Source: Callipepla californica brunnescens (lineage: Eukaryota; Chordata; Aves; Galliformes; Odontophoridae). From it: a stretch of 64,000 nt of DNA. The translations under genes and the position numbers were made by a program. Shown here piece by piece: positions 12,952-44,992 of the stretch (position 1 is the first letter of the stretch; every line of letters starts with the position of its first letter). The notes beneath the pieces were generated by a model. The model had not been told where the DNA came from. It saw nothing but the letters and a program-made list of their open reading frames with translations, and did not search any database. Where the stretch lies: NCBI GenBank assembly GCA_023055505.1, contig JALIRH010000003.1:2471501-2535500 (forward strand), written 5' to 3'.

Positions 12952-15900
12952 GCCCACTGGAAGGTGTGCTTTTCTGTACCTGTGTTCCAGGTGAGAACTT
13001 ACATTAAAATTCTGAATGATACCCTCCAGAAAGTATGCAAGTTCCGCAGGAAATTAATCTGTACTGTAAGTCCACCAAGCCCATACAGTAACTCAGTCAT
13101 GAGATCAACCATCCTCTTTACAAAGATAGGAGCCATTACAATTTTCCAAAATCCAAGTCGGATATTCTGAAACCTGATGCACAGATTTGTATGAAGTAAT
13201 TTGTTTGGCATTTTAACTCAACTGTACTAGGATTCAGCATAAGCAGGATGTCATCAGTTATTCAGAGAAGAAAGCTGTTATTCTTGTTACAAACTGATGG
13301 ATAAGCTTTCATTGAGTTTCTTATTTCAGGTAATCCACAGGGAAAAGAACCCTGTGGTCACAGTTTGAGGGATGGTGTTTGCCAAAATCATTCCCAGTAG
13401 TCCACTTGGACAGTAACAATGCCTGGGAGCGAAGAGACCTCTGGCACACAGAGATGAGCTGTCATAAAGGGCTGTCCAACCTGCTCATGTATAGACATAT
13501 CTTGAGTTACACAGGCAACCTGTCCTATCCCTACGGTGAAGCAGTGGGATGCCTAGACACATGCTTCCATCATTCAGGAGATGTGAAGGGTTCAAGACTT
13601 ACAGCAGGAGGTTGGTACTGCAAACAGCACAAACAAAACACATGGCCTCTGTTTCAGCAAGAGCAAAGGGTAGTAGAGGGTACACTGATCATTGGAAAGG
13701 AATGCCAAAATATCTGAGATTTGTCTTCTCTTCAGGAAACGCACACAAAAGTTACAGTAACACACTGATAAAAAGAGCCTTCAGCTCATCTTTTAACCTG
13801 GGAGGACAATAACAATTAAAGTTTTACAAATAAGAAGCATAATTATCTAGATAATCTTTTTGCTAATTGCACTTAGAAGCGTTATTAGGATCATTAGAGC
13901 TCAGCTGCCCTGGAAGCTGTATGGTTTTAGGTCAATTTTGGAGACCACTGCTAATTAAGAGGCATACTATGAAAGCTCACTACGCTATTTTTTGAAGAGG
14001 CCATTTATATTTTCTTCTGTTCTCTCACATTAGGAAAGCCCTAATGCAGTGTTTTTCAGCTTGTATTTTCATCTCATGTAAGAATGGAATCACTTTTCGA
14101 TTAGACAAGATTAAAATATAATAATCAACTTTAAAAACACTCTCAAAAAGCAGATAATTTGAGTTCACCTTTGGAAGACACTATAATTACTGCTTCTTTC
14201 AATATTTTTTATGAATAAGACTACCATATAAGGTATAAAATAAAGAATGCTAAGGCTTGTGAGGAGGAAAAAGCTCATTTCATTCAGAGAACAGCATTGG
14301 TAACAGATGCGTTATTGCTAAGAGAAATTTCTTTCTACAATCTTCTCCCTGAAAAGAACAAGTTGGTGCTTCTTTTTTGAGTAAGGTTACACTGTTTTCA
14401 GGAAACTAATCCCACTCCTTCTGACTCACTTGAGGATTCAGCAGATCCCAAGGCTGCAGAGTCACTAGAGACTAACAGAGATTACTTTCAACAATGCAAA
14501 AAGATTCAATAATCAAAAAATCTGATGCATATTAGCTAATAAAATTCAACTTTTTTAGCATAGTAGGTAAGGACACACCAAACCCAGGGTTGATGCAACT
14601 TCTTCAGTGTCAAGATAACTAAAACAATGAGAGGCACAATTTTCAAAACAAGCTTCATCACAGCAGAAAAAAAAGAAGAGAAAGTTGTTTAGAGAACGTG
14701 CATGCACACACACACTCTTTCAATATGCTCTACCATTTTCAACCCTCCCTCTACAAATTCACCTCTGGCCTAGAGATATGGGAGCTTTATCTTCTCTTCA
14801 GTTTTTGGCTACTTTGATTTTTAACTTAAAAGAAATACTTTCTCAACTCCTATCTTTCAAGACATTCTTTCTGCTTTTTCAGGAGTAGAAAGCATTAACA
14901 ACAAAACTTTTCCCCCCAACTTTGATTCACCAAAAACTATACACAAATAAAAAATTAGATTGACTTTTTGAAGAGTAGGAAATCCTCACATTCTATACTA
15001 TACAATTCAAGAAAAGTGAAATGGAAAGTTAGCTCCCAAGAAAGGTAAGCTTCCTTGCCTTGGGAACAAACTAACAGCCTATAAATATAATTTAATTTCA
15101 CAGACATCCCTGCAGTTTTCCAACAAACAACCTGGCATTTTTGGCCTTCAGTATTGAGGTCGCAACACTGAACTACAGGACTTCTACACAACCTTCCTGT
15201 AAGTAAGTGGGCCACACAAGTGGCTTTTATCATTGCAACCACTGTCTCAAGGAAATTGTAAAAGAACTACAAACAGCTCCACAAGGCCCTCAGTACATCA
15301 TAGGGAAAAAAGTCAATCTTCAGTGGTTGTATTTCTTGACTATAAGAACACTTTTTTAAAGAAAACTATTTAAACAACTAAGAAATTTTATTAACTCCTT
15401 CAAAGGAAAAGATTATACTGCTAGCAATCAAAAAACGTAGACTGAATTACTTAACGTCATTTTGAAATAGGTTTTTTTGGGTAATAAATCATAGATCAGA
15501 ATCAGTTCTCTGTATTTTAGTACAATTCTGTCTAGGTGACATTAACTCATGACTTTAAGTGTAGACATGTCAAACTGCAGTGGCACACTGACTATGGGAA
15601 AGACTACTTTAAAAAAGAAACTCATGTTGATGTAGTGGAAATGATAATTTATTAAGATATGCCACAGAGAAACTTAAAAAAACAGCCACTTGAAACACAT
15701 CATGATTAGCAGTTGCTTTTACTTCTCCCACTCCCTCCAAAAAACAAAAACGAAACAAAACAGGGTGTCTCTCCTACCTCCTGAAAAAGACTCACTGCAT
15801 TTTTCTTTCAATGTTCTCCAAATAAGTGTAAAGAACTGTAATGCTCAAAAAATTTGAAAACTTTTAAAGAATGACAGCATTATTGGACAACTTGGATTAA

Positions 15901-18569
15901 AAAAAGCAAGTAAGGAAGAAAAAAAAAGGCTGAAAAACTAATTATTTCTCTATTTCAATACCATCTAGGATACTGGAAAAATACTGTCCCACTTTTTTTT
16001 TCCCCCCTCTTTTCTTCCTATTTATATATATATATAAATATTTTTTGAAAGAAAGATGATATTCTGAATGCTACCATGGATTTCTGAATAAAGAGGTCAC
16101 TGTAAACAGGTCAAAAGGCTCAGACTTAACAGTCAATAATTCCGAGGAAAAAAAATGGTAAGACATCCCTTAGACTTAACCAAAAGTACAAAACCTTCTC
16201 ATAATAAAAGAGGTTATCAAAGCTAAAAGATAGAAGAAGAAGAATAACAGGTACTTAAGACTTGACTATCTTGAGTCTTTGTCACTGGTGGCATGATTCA
16301 CTATTTACACGTACACTCATAACTCATAGATAGCACAAGGAGGGCCAGTACTGGTTTTGTAAGAACACACTTCCACTATATATAATCCTCATCATCTTAA
16401 CACATCTGAACATTCCTTAGAATATTACTGAACAGCCTCTACTAATTTGCAGTTAAGGGCAAGTCTTAAATCAAGAAACAGACTTGTCATTAAACTCAAT
16501 TTCAGTCATATTCTTGAGCTGCTCATTTATTATCTAAATCACCTTAATGAAATCTAATATTATTTTCTCTGAACTTCACAAATAATTACTTCTATATTTG
16601 CTGACCCAGAAAATTACAAACTGAGCTGAAATTACACTTCTTGTAGTCCAAGTTGACAGAGTCAGAAAAACTAAGATTGCTCAAATTTACTATTTCTGGC
16701 CAAGGACTGGAAGACCAATGGTTCAGGGTGCTTACAATTGAATCGAAGATCATCTCTAGGAAACATCCCACATGTCTACTGTTTAGTCTGTGCTCACTAA
16801 CATGGATGCAGAAAGACATGGGTAAAGATAAGTCTTCACACTGCAAACGCATTTGGCAACTTATTTAACAAAGGTACATGAAGACATTAGAACAGAATTT
16901 GTGCAAGCAAACTATTATACCTACATCTTTCCTTTTATAAAGGAAAAGAGAATTTAGAGAGGTGAAAGAATTTCCACCCACAAACGAACAAGAAGGCAGG
17001 AAAAAGGTTCAAAGGAAATATTTTTGTACAGAAGCATTTTTAAGCCCGGAAAAGGTTAAACTGTACTTCTACTTTATACCAGGCAGTATAAAATAGAAGC
17101 TTCATTATCTCATCCATGGTCTGTCAAGCCTTCATGCTGGTTTTCTTATCAAGGTTGTTCAATGTATCTGTAAATGGGAGGGTAAATATGGGAGGAGAGC
17201 TACCCTTTTAATGCACTCTGTCTCTAGCAGGAAAATGTCATCTTGAATGACAATCCAATTTATCATTTACAAAAATGCACCACTATACTAAACAGTTTTA
17301 CCTGCACAGTTTAATGTTTGTAAAAGACTTCCACAGAAAGTATCTGTAATGACTGCCATTAGATCTGCCATTTTCTACATTCAAGAGGGCATTAAATAAC
17401 TTATCAATTTTGTCTTAGACAAGTTGTATTAGACAAGTTTAAAAGTAATTAAGAAATATCGTTAATAAAAGGGCAGACGGACATGAACACAAAAATCAAT
17501 ATTCTCCCTGGGAAGGAGTTTAGAAGGATGAGCTATCATCTTTAACACTTAACTCACCAAAATTAAATCTACTTTACTAAGACTTGTTCAACTAATTAAG
17601 GGAAGACCATGCAACCATGAATAAAAGCACCAAAAAAGAGAATCAAAAACATACCTTCCCAATCCCCCCACTGCAGATCTGCTACCAGTTCTAATCACTC
17701 TCATAAGCCTTGAATATTCTGTTTACAGGCAAGAGAACAAATTGCTTAAATCCAATATTCAATAAGGAGCTATTGCAGTACTTATTAACCCTGAAGTTTT
17801 TTTGAAACTAGGAGCAGCAAAAAGTCAAAGAATTAAGTTGTGTACAGTGCAAAGCATACACTGAGGAAGAGATTTTAACAATGCCAGCATCCTGGCAACA
17901 AAGCCACTAACCATTAAAACGATTTACCATAATGAAAATATAAATTACCAAACATTTTGCCCACAATACTGAGGCTAATATGCCAACTACACAAAAGACA
18001 GAAGGTAATCCAGCTAGAAGACAAATAGACAACAGTTTATAAATGTTTATTTGAAATCTTACAGAGGAAGTATTTACTAAGAATAACAACACTTCAGAGC
18101 CATGTTTTATTACTAATACACTGAAAAGCTTTTTTTTTTTTTCCATTTCACTATACAGTGAAAAAAAACATTGCACAGAAGTTTTAAGAATCAATTTGTT
18201 TTGAAAAGGAGATCAATGCTTAAAGAGAGGGACATGTATGGTTGAAATGTGAAAGAATTAAGTATTGAAAAATATTAATGGAGTAGAAAAAGATGGAACA
18301 CACTGCTAAGGGTGTCCATGTTATCTCCATTTTAACTTGGAACCTTTTAAACAAACTACAAAACCAGGAACGTTTTTTTTTCTTTTTCTAATGAAGCAAA
18401 TGAAGCATAACAAAGAAAACCAAGTTCTAGAAGTGCATATTTTCTCATTCTCTGCATCAGAAAATAAGATCCTAAGTGATATGTAAATATGTATATGCAA
18501 ATATATTTCAAATTTTAAATGAAAGAAAAAAAATATGAAGAAAAATCTAGAAAGCAAGAAAACACATAC

Positions 18570-40417
<21,848 letters not shown>

Positions 40418-40516
40418 GGCGGGAGGCGGCGCGGAAGAACGGAGGCGCGGAAGGGGTCGGGAAGCAGCGGCTGGCAGCAGGCGTACGGCGCGAGCTAGGA
40501 GGAGCGGGGCAGCCAT
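40418..40516 (-). other. Possible in-frame N-terminal extension of PREP, or 5' UTR
   Basis: An ATG at 40516-40514 opens 33 codons that run in frame, without a stop, into the canonical PREP start. The extension begins MAAPLLLARAVRLLPAAASR. It contains five arginines (9, 12, 20, 24, 26), no Asp, Glu or Lys, and many Ala and Leu residues, which is the composition of a mitochondrial targeting presequence. Its start context is weak at -3 (C) but has G at +4, whereas the downstream ATG has G at -3. This fits leaky scanning if both are used. Whether transcription starts upstream of 40516 is not visible in the sequence, and an ordinary GC-rich 5' UTR that happens to be open is the simplest alternative. 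Confidence 0.35.
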
Positions 40517-40551
40517 AAGACCCGCCTTAGCCGGGGGAGGCCCGGGCGGCA

Positions 40552-40565
40552 GCGCCCTCTGCTGG
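40552..40565 (-). promoter_or_regulatory. CTCF-type binding motif at the PREP promoter
   Basis: Read on the minus strand, the site is CCAGCAGAGGGCGC, which fits the vertebrate CTCF core consensus CCASYAGRKGGCRS at every position. It lies about 135 bp upstream of the canonical PREP start codon, inside the CpG island. Occupancy cannot be judged from sequence. Confidence 0.6.
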
Positions 40566-40640
40566 AGGCCGCCGCGCCGGCACCGGCTGCCCGTGAGGCG
40601 CTCCCGTAGCAGCGCCGGGTGGATGATATCGGGCATCATC

Positions 40641-41212
40641 AGCCGGGTGTTGGTTTCAGCGTTTTGTTTATTTATCGCGTTAGATGACCCACAGTTTTCC
40701 TTTGAAGTGACCCAGTGGTCTGTCGTGTCACGAAAATACTGGGGGCATGTAGCTCTTGGTCCTCTGACCTGCAGCACGGTCGCACTGCTTGCTGTCCAAA
40801 CTGATGCTGCTTCAAAGTTTCAGCTCACAACCCTGACAAAACCATGCTTGAGAATTTGACTGCTTCTTACCGAGGCAGACTCCTCGGTTAATGATGTCAC
40901 ATGTGATGTGGACCTGGAGACAACAATGTTTACACGTGGGCATGAGCAGCCCAAAGACTGATCAGTCTCAATAAAGATGTGCTTAGAATGAAATTGATAT
41001 AAAGTATTCCAGAAACAGAATCCAACCTTCTTATTTACCAGCTTAGAAATGTTTCTTGATTCCATACTCTTAATGAAATGAGTTACAATCTCTAAATGGG
41101 TGTACTTTGGGGGTGGATTGTGTACATATGATGGAACAACACAGCTCCTTGCTCTATAAGGTAGGGATGGGGATAGCCCTGCACAATCCATGATAAGACG
41201 GTATTGGACCTG
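40641..41212. other. Upstream flank of PREP, no gene seen
   Basis: AT-rich unique sequence between the CpG island and the first CR1 copy. It contains a small dyad (ACCGAGG...CCTCGGT, 40,869-40,888) followed by TGATGTCA (40,892-40,899), a variant of the CRE/ATF site. No coding potential is recognised. Confidence 0.6.
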
Positions 41213-41592
41213 CTCTGAAAGCTGGACACTCACAAGTCCGTGGGGCCAGATGTACTGCACCCTAGAGTGCTGAGGGAGTTGGTAGATGTGGTTGCCAAGC
41301 CACTCTCCGTCATCCATCAACAGTCCTGGGTAACTGGGGAGGTGCCGATGGACTGGAGAATGACAAATGTGATGCCCATCTTCAAAAAGTGCCAAAAAGG
41401 TGATCCTGGTAGCTGCAGACCTATCAGTCTCACCTCAGTGCCAGGGAAGGATATGGAACAGATAACCTCAGGAGATATCACGAATCAATTAAAGGTTAAC
41501 CAGGGGATCAGGCCCAGTCAGCGTGAGTTCATGAACAGTAGATCCTGTCTGACAAACCTGATTTCATTCTATGACAAGGTGGTCTGCTTTGT
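41213..41592 (+). mobile_element. CR1 LINE, ORF2 reverse-transcriptase segment (outer copy, part 1)
   Basis: Begins near GCTGGACACTCACAAGTCCG and reads as CR1 ORF2 on the plus strand, with blocks such as GPDVLHPRVLRELVDVVAKP, MPIFKKCQKGDPGSCRPISL and SCLTNLISFYDKV. These belong to the N-terminal part of a non-LTR reverse transcriptase. The copy is degenerate and is broken at 41,592 by an unrelated insert, resuming near 42,141. Confidence 0.93.
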
Positions 41593-42127
41593 TGTCATGG
41601 TTTTATGATTTTTGTTATCAGTACTTCATATCATAACATCATATGAGGCAGTGGGAGTTAAAGAGTTAATGCTCCAGCTCTGTGGAATGCTGAATTTCCG
41701 GGTACCAGGCTCTCAGAAGAGAACTACATTCCCCAGAGGACTTTGCGTTCCTGTTTTCTACCCAGAGGGAAAGATAAAACTGCATGCAAGTCTCGAGACT
41801 TCCTCTTCTGCTGGTCATCTCAGCAATGGAGGTTTCCTAATTGTCTTGCCTTCAGCTTTTACATAGGGCCTTTGTTTTTGGACACTCTCTCACTTTGTTT
41901 GATTTATTAGCTTTGATTCCAATTATGTTATATTATGTTGTTATGTCATGTTATGTTGTGTTACTTTGTATTCCAATATCCTATTTAGTATATCACTTTT
42001 TCTCCTCAGATCGTTGCCGTTGTTTTGTTTTTGGACCCATCCCCCTATCCTTTCCCTTTTCCCCATTTCCTTTTCCAGGAGTGTAGGTTCATGGGTCCCC
42101 TGCCCCATCAGTTACAGAACCAGGACA
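41593..42127 (+). mobile_element. Solo-LTR-like insertion inside the CR1 reverse transcriptase
   Basis: About 535 bp of unrelated sequence splits the CR1 copy. It starts TGTCATGGTT and ends AACCAGGACA, imperfect terminal inverted repeats (9 of 10) with the TG...CA ends of a retroviral LTR; avian LTRs commonly begin TGTCATGGTTT or similar. No internal retroviral genes are present, so it would be a solo LTR. I could not find a clear target-site duplication, and about 14 bases (42,128-42,141) of uncertain origin precede the resumed CR1, so the exact right boundary and the orientation are uncertain. Confidence 0.6.
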
Positions 42128-42140
42128 AACTGGCCCATAA

Positions 42141-42844
42141 TGAAGGTGGATGAAGGCAAGGCTGTCGATGTGGTCTAACTGGACTTCAGTAAAGCCTTTG
42201 ACACTGTCCCCCACAACATTCTTGTGGAGAAGCTGGCTGCCTTTGGTTTCGGTGGGCATACTCTCTGCTGGGTGAAACACTGGCCAGATGGCCTGGCCCA
42301 AAGTGTGGTGGTCAATGGAGTCAAATCCAGTTGGAAGCCAATCATGAGTGGTGTTCCCCAGGGCTCAGTAATGGGGCTACTCCTATTTAGCATCTTTATC
42401 AATGTTCTTGATGAGAGGATCTAGTGCCCCTCAGTGAGTTTGCAGATGACACCAGGTTGGGGGGTATGTTGGTCTGCCAGAGGGTAGAAGATCACTACAG
42501 AGGGACCTGGATAAACTGGATCGAAGGGACAAAATGAACTGTAGGAGTTTCAATAGAGCCAAGTGTTGGGCCCTGCATTTTGATCACAGCAACCCCAGGC
42601 AACCCCACAGGCCTGGGGAGGAGAGGCTGGAGAGCTGCCCAATGAAAAGTGACCTTGGTGTGCTGATGGACTGTCGGCTGAATATGACCCAGTAGTGTGC
42701 CCAGGTGACCAAGAAGGCCAATGGCATCCTGGTGGGAATGGTGTGGCAAGCAGTACTAGGGAAGTAATCCTCCCACTGTACTTGGCACTGGTGAGGCCCC
42801 AGCTCAAGTGCTGTGTTCAGTTTTGGGCACCTGAATATAGAAAG
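42141..42844 (+). mobile_element. CR1 LINE, ORF2 reverse-transcriptase segment (outer copy, part 2)
   Basis: Continues the CR1 ORF2 after the insert. It contains the motif A block [13 protein letters not shown] (with a stop codon just before it), [13 protein letters not shown], and the catalytic FADDT box in TTTGCAGATGACACC near 42,450. Frameshifts and stops show that the enzyme is dead. It is interrupted at 42,844 by a second CR1 in the opposite orientation. Confidence 0.93.
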
Positions 42845-43485
42845 AATCACAATCAAAGAATCACAGAATTGTAGGGGTTGGAAGGAACCTCTAGAGATCA
42901 TCGAGTCCAACCCCCTGCCCAAGCAGCTCCCTAGCCCAGGTTGCACAGGTAGGCGTCCAGGCAGGTCTTGAACGTTTCCAGAGAAGGAGACTCCACCACC
43001 TCTCTGTGCAGCCTGTGACAGTGCTCTGTCACTGCACTGTGAAGAAGTTCCCACGCACATTTGGGCAGAACTTCCTATGCTTCAGTTTGTGGCCATTTCC
43101 CCTAGTCCTATCACCACACACTGCTGAGAAGAGCCCTGCCTCATCCTTTTGCCTCTCACACCTCAGATATTTATAGACATGTGTCAGATCCCCTCTGAGT
43201 CTTCTTTTCTCAAGGCTGAACATACCCAAGTCTCAGCCTTTCCTCATAAGGGAGATGTTCCAGGTCCTTTATCATCTTTGTAGCCTTCCACTGGACTCTT
43301 TTGAGGAGATCCCTGTCTTTTTTGTATCCAGGAGTGGAGAACTGGACACAATACTCCAGGTGAGGCCTCATCAGGACAGAGTAGAGGGAGAGGGCCACCT
43401 CCCTTGACCTGCTGGCCATGCTCTTTTTAAAGTACCCTAGGATGACATTGGCCTTCTTGGCCACCAGGGCACACTTCTGGCTCAC
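42845..43485 (-). mobile_element. CR1 LINE inserted in reverse orientation within the outer CR1
   Basis: The plus strand begins with the reversed 3' end (AATCACAATCAAAGAATCAC, then GTAGGGGTTGGAAGGAACCT) and runs through TCCAACCCCCTGCCCAAGCA to GGCCTTCTTGGCCACCAGGG. The minus strand encodes the CR1 C-terminal region, for example MASRSREVALSLYSVLMRPH and LEYCVQFSTPGYKKDRDLLK. AAAG occurs at both junctions (42,841-42,844 and 43,486-43,489), consistent with a short target-site duplication. It must be younger than the outer copy. Confidence 0.93.
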
Positions 43486-43980
43486 AAAGGACATTGAGAT
43501 GTTGGAGCAGGTTCTAAAGAAGGGCAACAAGGCTTGTGAAGGGCTAATACAATATGTTCTATGAGGAGTGACTGAAGGAACTGGAGTTGTTTAGTCTGGA
43601 GAAGAGGAGGCTAAAAGGAGACCTTATTGCTTTCTTCAAATACCTGAGAAGTGACTGCAGTGAGAGTGGAGTTGATCTCTTCTCATTGGTGACAGGTCAC
43701 AGGACAAGGGGAAATGGCCTCAAGTTGTGCCAGGGGAGGTTCAGGTTGGATATAAGGAAAAACTTCTTTACAGAAAGTGTTGTTAAGCATTGGAATAGGC
43801 TCCCCAGGAGGTGATTGAGTCCCCATCCCTGCATGCATTTAAAATCCATTTGTATGTGGTGCTCAGGGACATGATTTATCAGTGAGTTGTTAGAATTAGG
43901 GTAGTATGGTTTGATTGTAGTTGAACTTGATGATCTCGAAGGTCTGTCCCAACCTGAACAATTCTATGATACTATGATTC
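43486..43980 (+). mobile_element. CR1 LINE, 3' end (outer copy, part 3)
   Basis: Resumes the outer CR1 with AAGGACATTGAGATGTTGGA and continues through the C-terminal coding part ([40 protein letters not shown]) into the 3' UTR. It ends AACAATTCTATGATACTATG and ATTC, the expected CR1 terminal repeats. Confidence 0.94.
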
Positions 43981-44299
43981 TAATAAGGCAACATGATAAT
44001 GCTCACTGTTACTAATTGACTTAACTACATTCTTCAGTTTTATTTACATCTATATGTCTTCTTGTCTCTCATCCCTTTTCTTTTGGTCAGTTTTCCTTCT
44101 TACCTTGCTGATCTACTGAATCTTGAGTAAGCCTACAGCATAGCTGCCAACTACACGTTTTGCACTAGTGCTCACAAAATGCAGGAAGCAAGGTAACTGA
44201 GATGCCTTGGTGAGCTCTCTGTTGCCAAAAGTTTGCTAGCTGTCTGAGCACTGGGCACCACTGAAAAGAGCCAGGCTATGTGCTCTTTGCATCCTCCAC
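43981..44299. other. Intergenic spacer, nothing recognised
   Basis: Unique AT-rich sequence between two CR1 copies. No gene, repeat or site is identified. Confidence 0.5.
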
Positions 44300-44992
44300 T
44301 CAGGCATTTACAGACATTGAAGAGATCTCCCTGAGCCTCCTCTTCTCCAGGCTGAGCAGGACCAGTTCTCTCAGCCTCTCCTCACAGCAGAGGTACCCCA
44401 GACCCTTCGTTGTTTTGGTGTCCCTCCACTGGACTCTTCCCAGTATGTCCAGGTCTCTTGTGCTGGGGGGCCAGCACCGTGCTCCAGGTGGGACCTCACC
44501 AACACAGAGGGGAAGGGTCATCTCCCTTGACCTGCTGACAACAACTGCTTAATATAGCCAAGTACAGTGACAGCCACCTCAACACAAATGGCACTCAGCT
44601 GCCAACTCATGCTCTCCTTGGTGCCCCCAGTACCCCCTTTTATCAGAGCTGCTTTCCAGCTGGATGTCCTGGTGCCTGGTGCTATTCCTCCCCAGGTGCT
44701 GCCTTGCACTTCTACTTGCTGAACCCCCAGAGGTTCCTGTCAGCCCCTTTGATGGGGTCCTTCTGGGTGGCAGCAGAGCCCCCTGCTGAGTTGGCCACTC
44801 CTCCTAGTTTTGTGTCATCCACAGATTTGCTGGGGAGGCTCTCTATTGCATCAGCCAGAGTGTTCATGATAATGTTAAACAGGACTGAACCCTGTACCAA
44901 CCCCTGGGGTACTCCACTTATTATTGGCCTCCAACTAGGCTTTGCACCACTGGCAGGCACTGCCCTCTGTGTCTGGCTGTCCAGCTGGCAGA
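44300..44992 (-). mobile_element. CR1 LINE fragment (minus strand)
   Basis: Reversed CR1 sequence lacking its very 3' end. The right part encodes, on the minus strand, SWRPIISGVPQGL and VQGSVLFNIIMNTLADAIES, the reverse-transcriptase region that follows the catalytic motif A. The left part matches the downstream ORF2 and 3' region (CTTCTCCAGGCTGAGCAGGA, CTCAGCCTCTCCTCACAGCA on the plus strand). Internal deletions have shortened the middle. It is non-functional. Confidence 0.88.

Larger units (their letters stand above)
1..18569 (-). other. PREP: PREP intron 7, 5' portion (at least 18.5 kb)
   Basis: The donor GTATGTG is at 18,569. I looked for the next PREP block (the conserved WVKLIDNFEGEYDYV region) on the minus strand and did not see it anywhere from 1 to 18,569, so the intron probably runs off the window. 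Contents are AT-rich sequence, one CR1 fragment at 8,862, a strong hairpin at 3,169, a tandem 17-bp duplication at 7,065, T-runs (7,180-7,197; 7,514-7,534), and GTTT and CAAA microsatellites near 10,020 and 12,930. All open frames here are short and unrelated to known proteins. Confidence 0.8.

Noticed and set aside
13379..13812. Two overlapping plus-strand frames (112 and 87 codons) in intron 7
   Set aside because: No recognisable domain, no splice or promoter context; likely chance.
40517..40777. Further upstream part of the minus-strand frame, from the ATG at 40,777
   Set aside because: Although it is in frame with PREP, it reaches beyond the likely promoter and its residues show no organised signal. 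Only the last 33 codons look like a possible leader.
42495..43060. Several minus-strand frames of 84-158 codons
   Set aside because: They are antisense readings of CR1 reverse-transcriptase sequence and of the nested CR1 junction.
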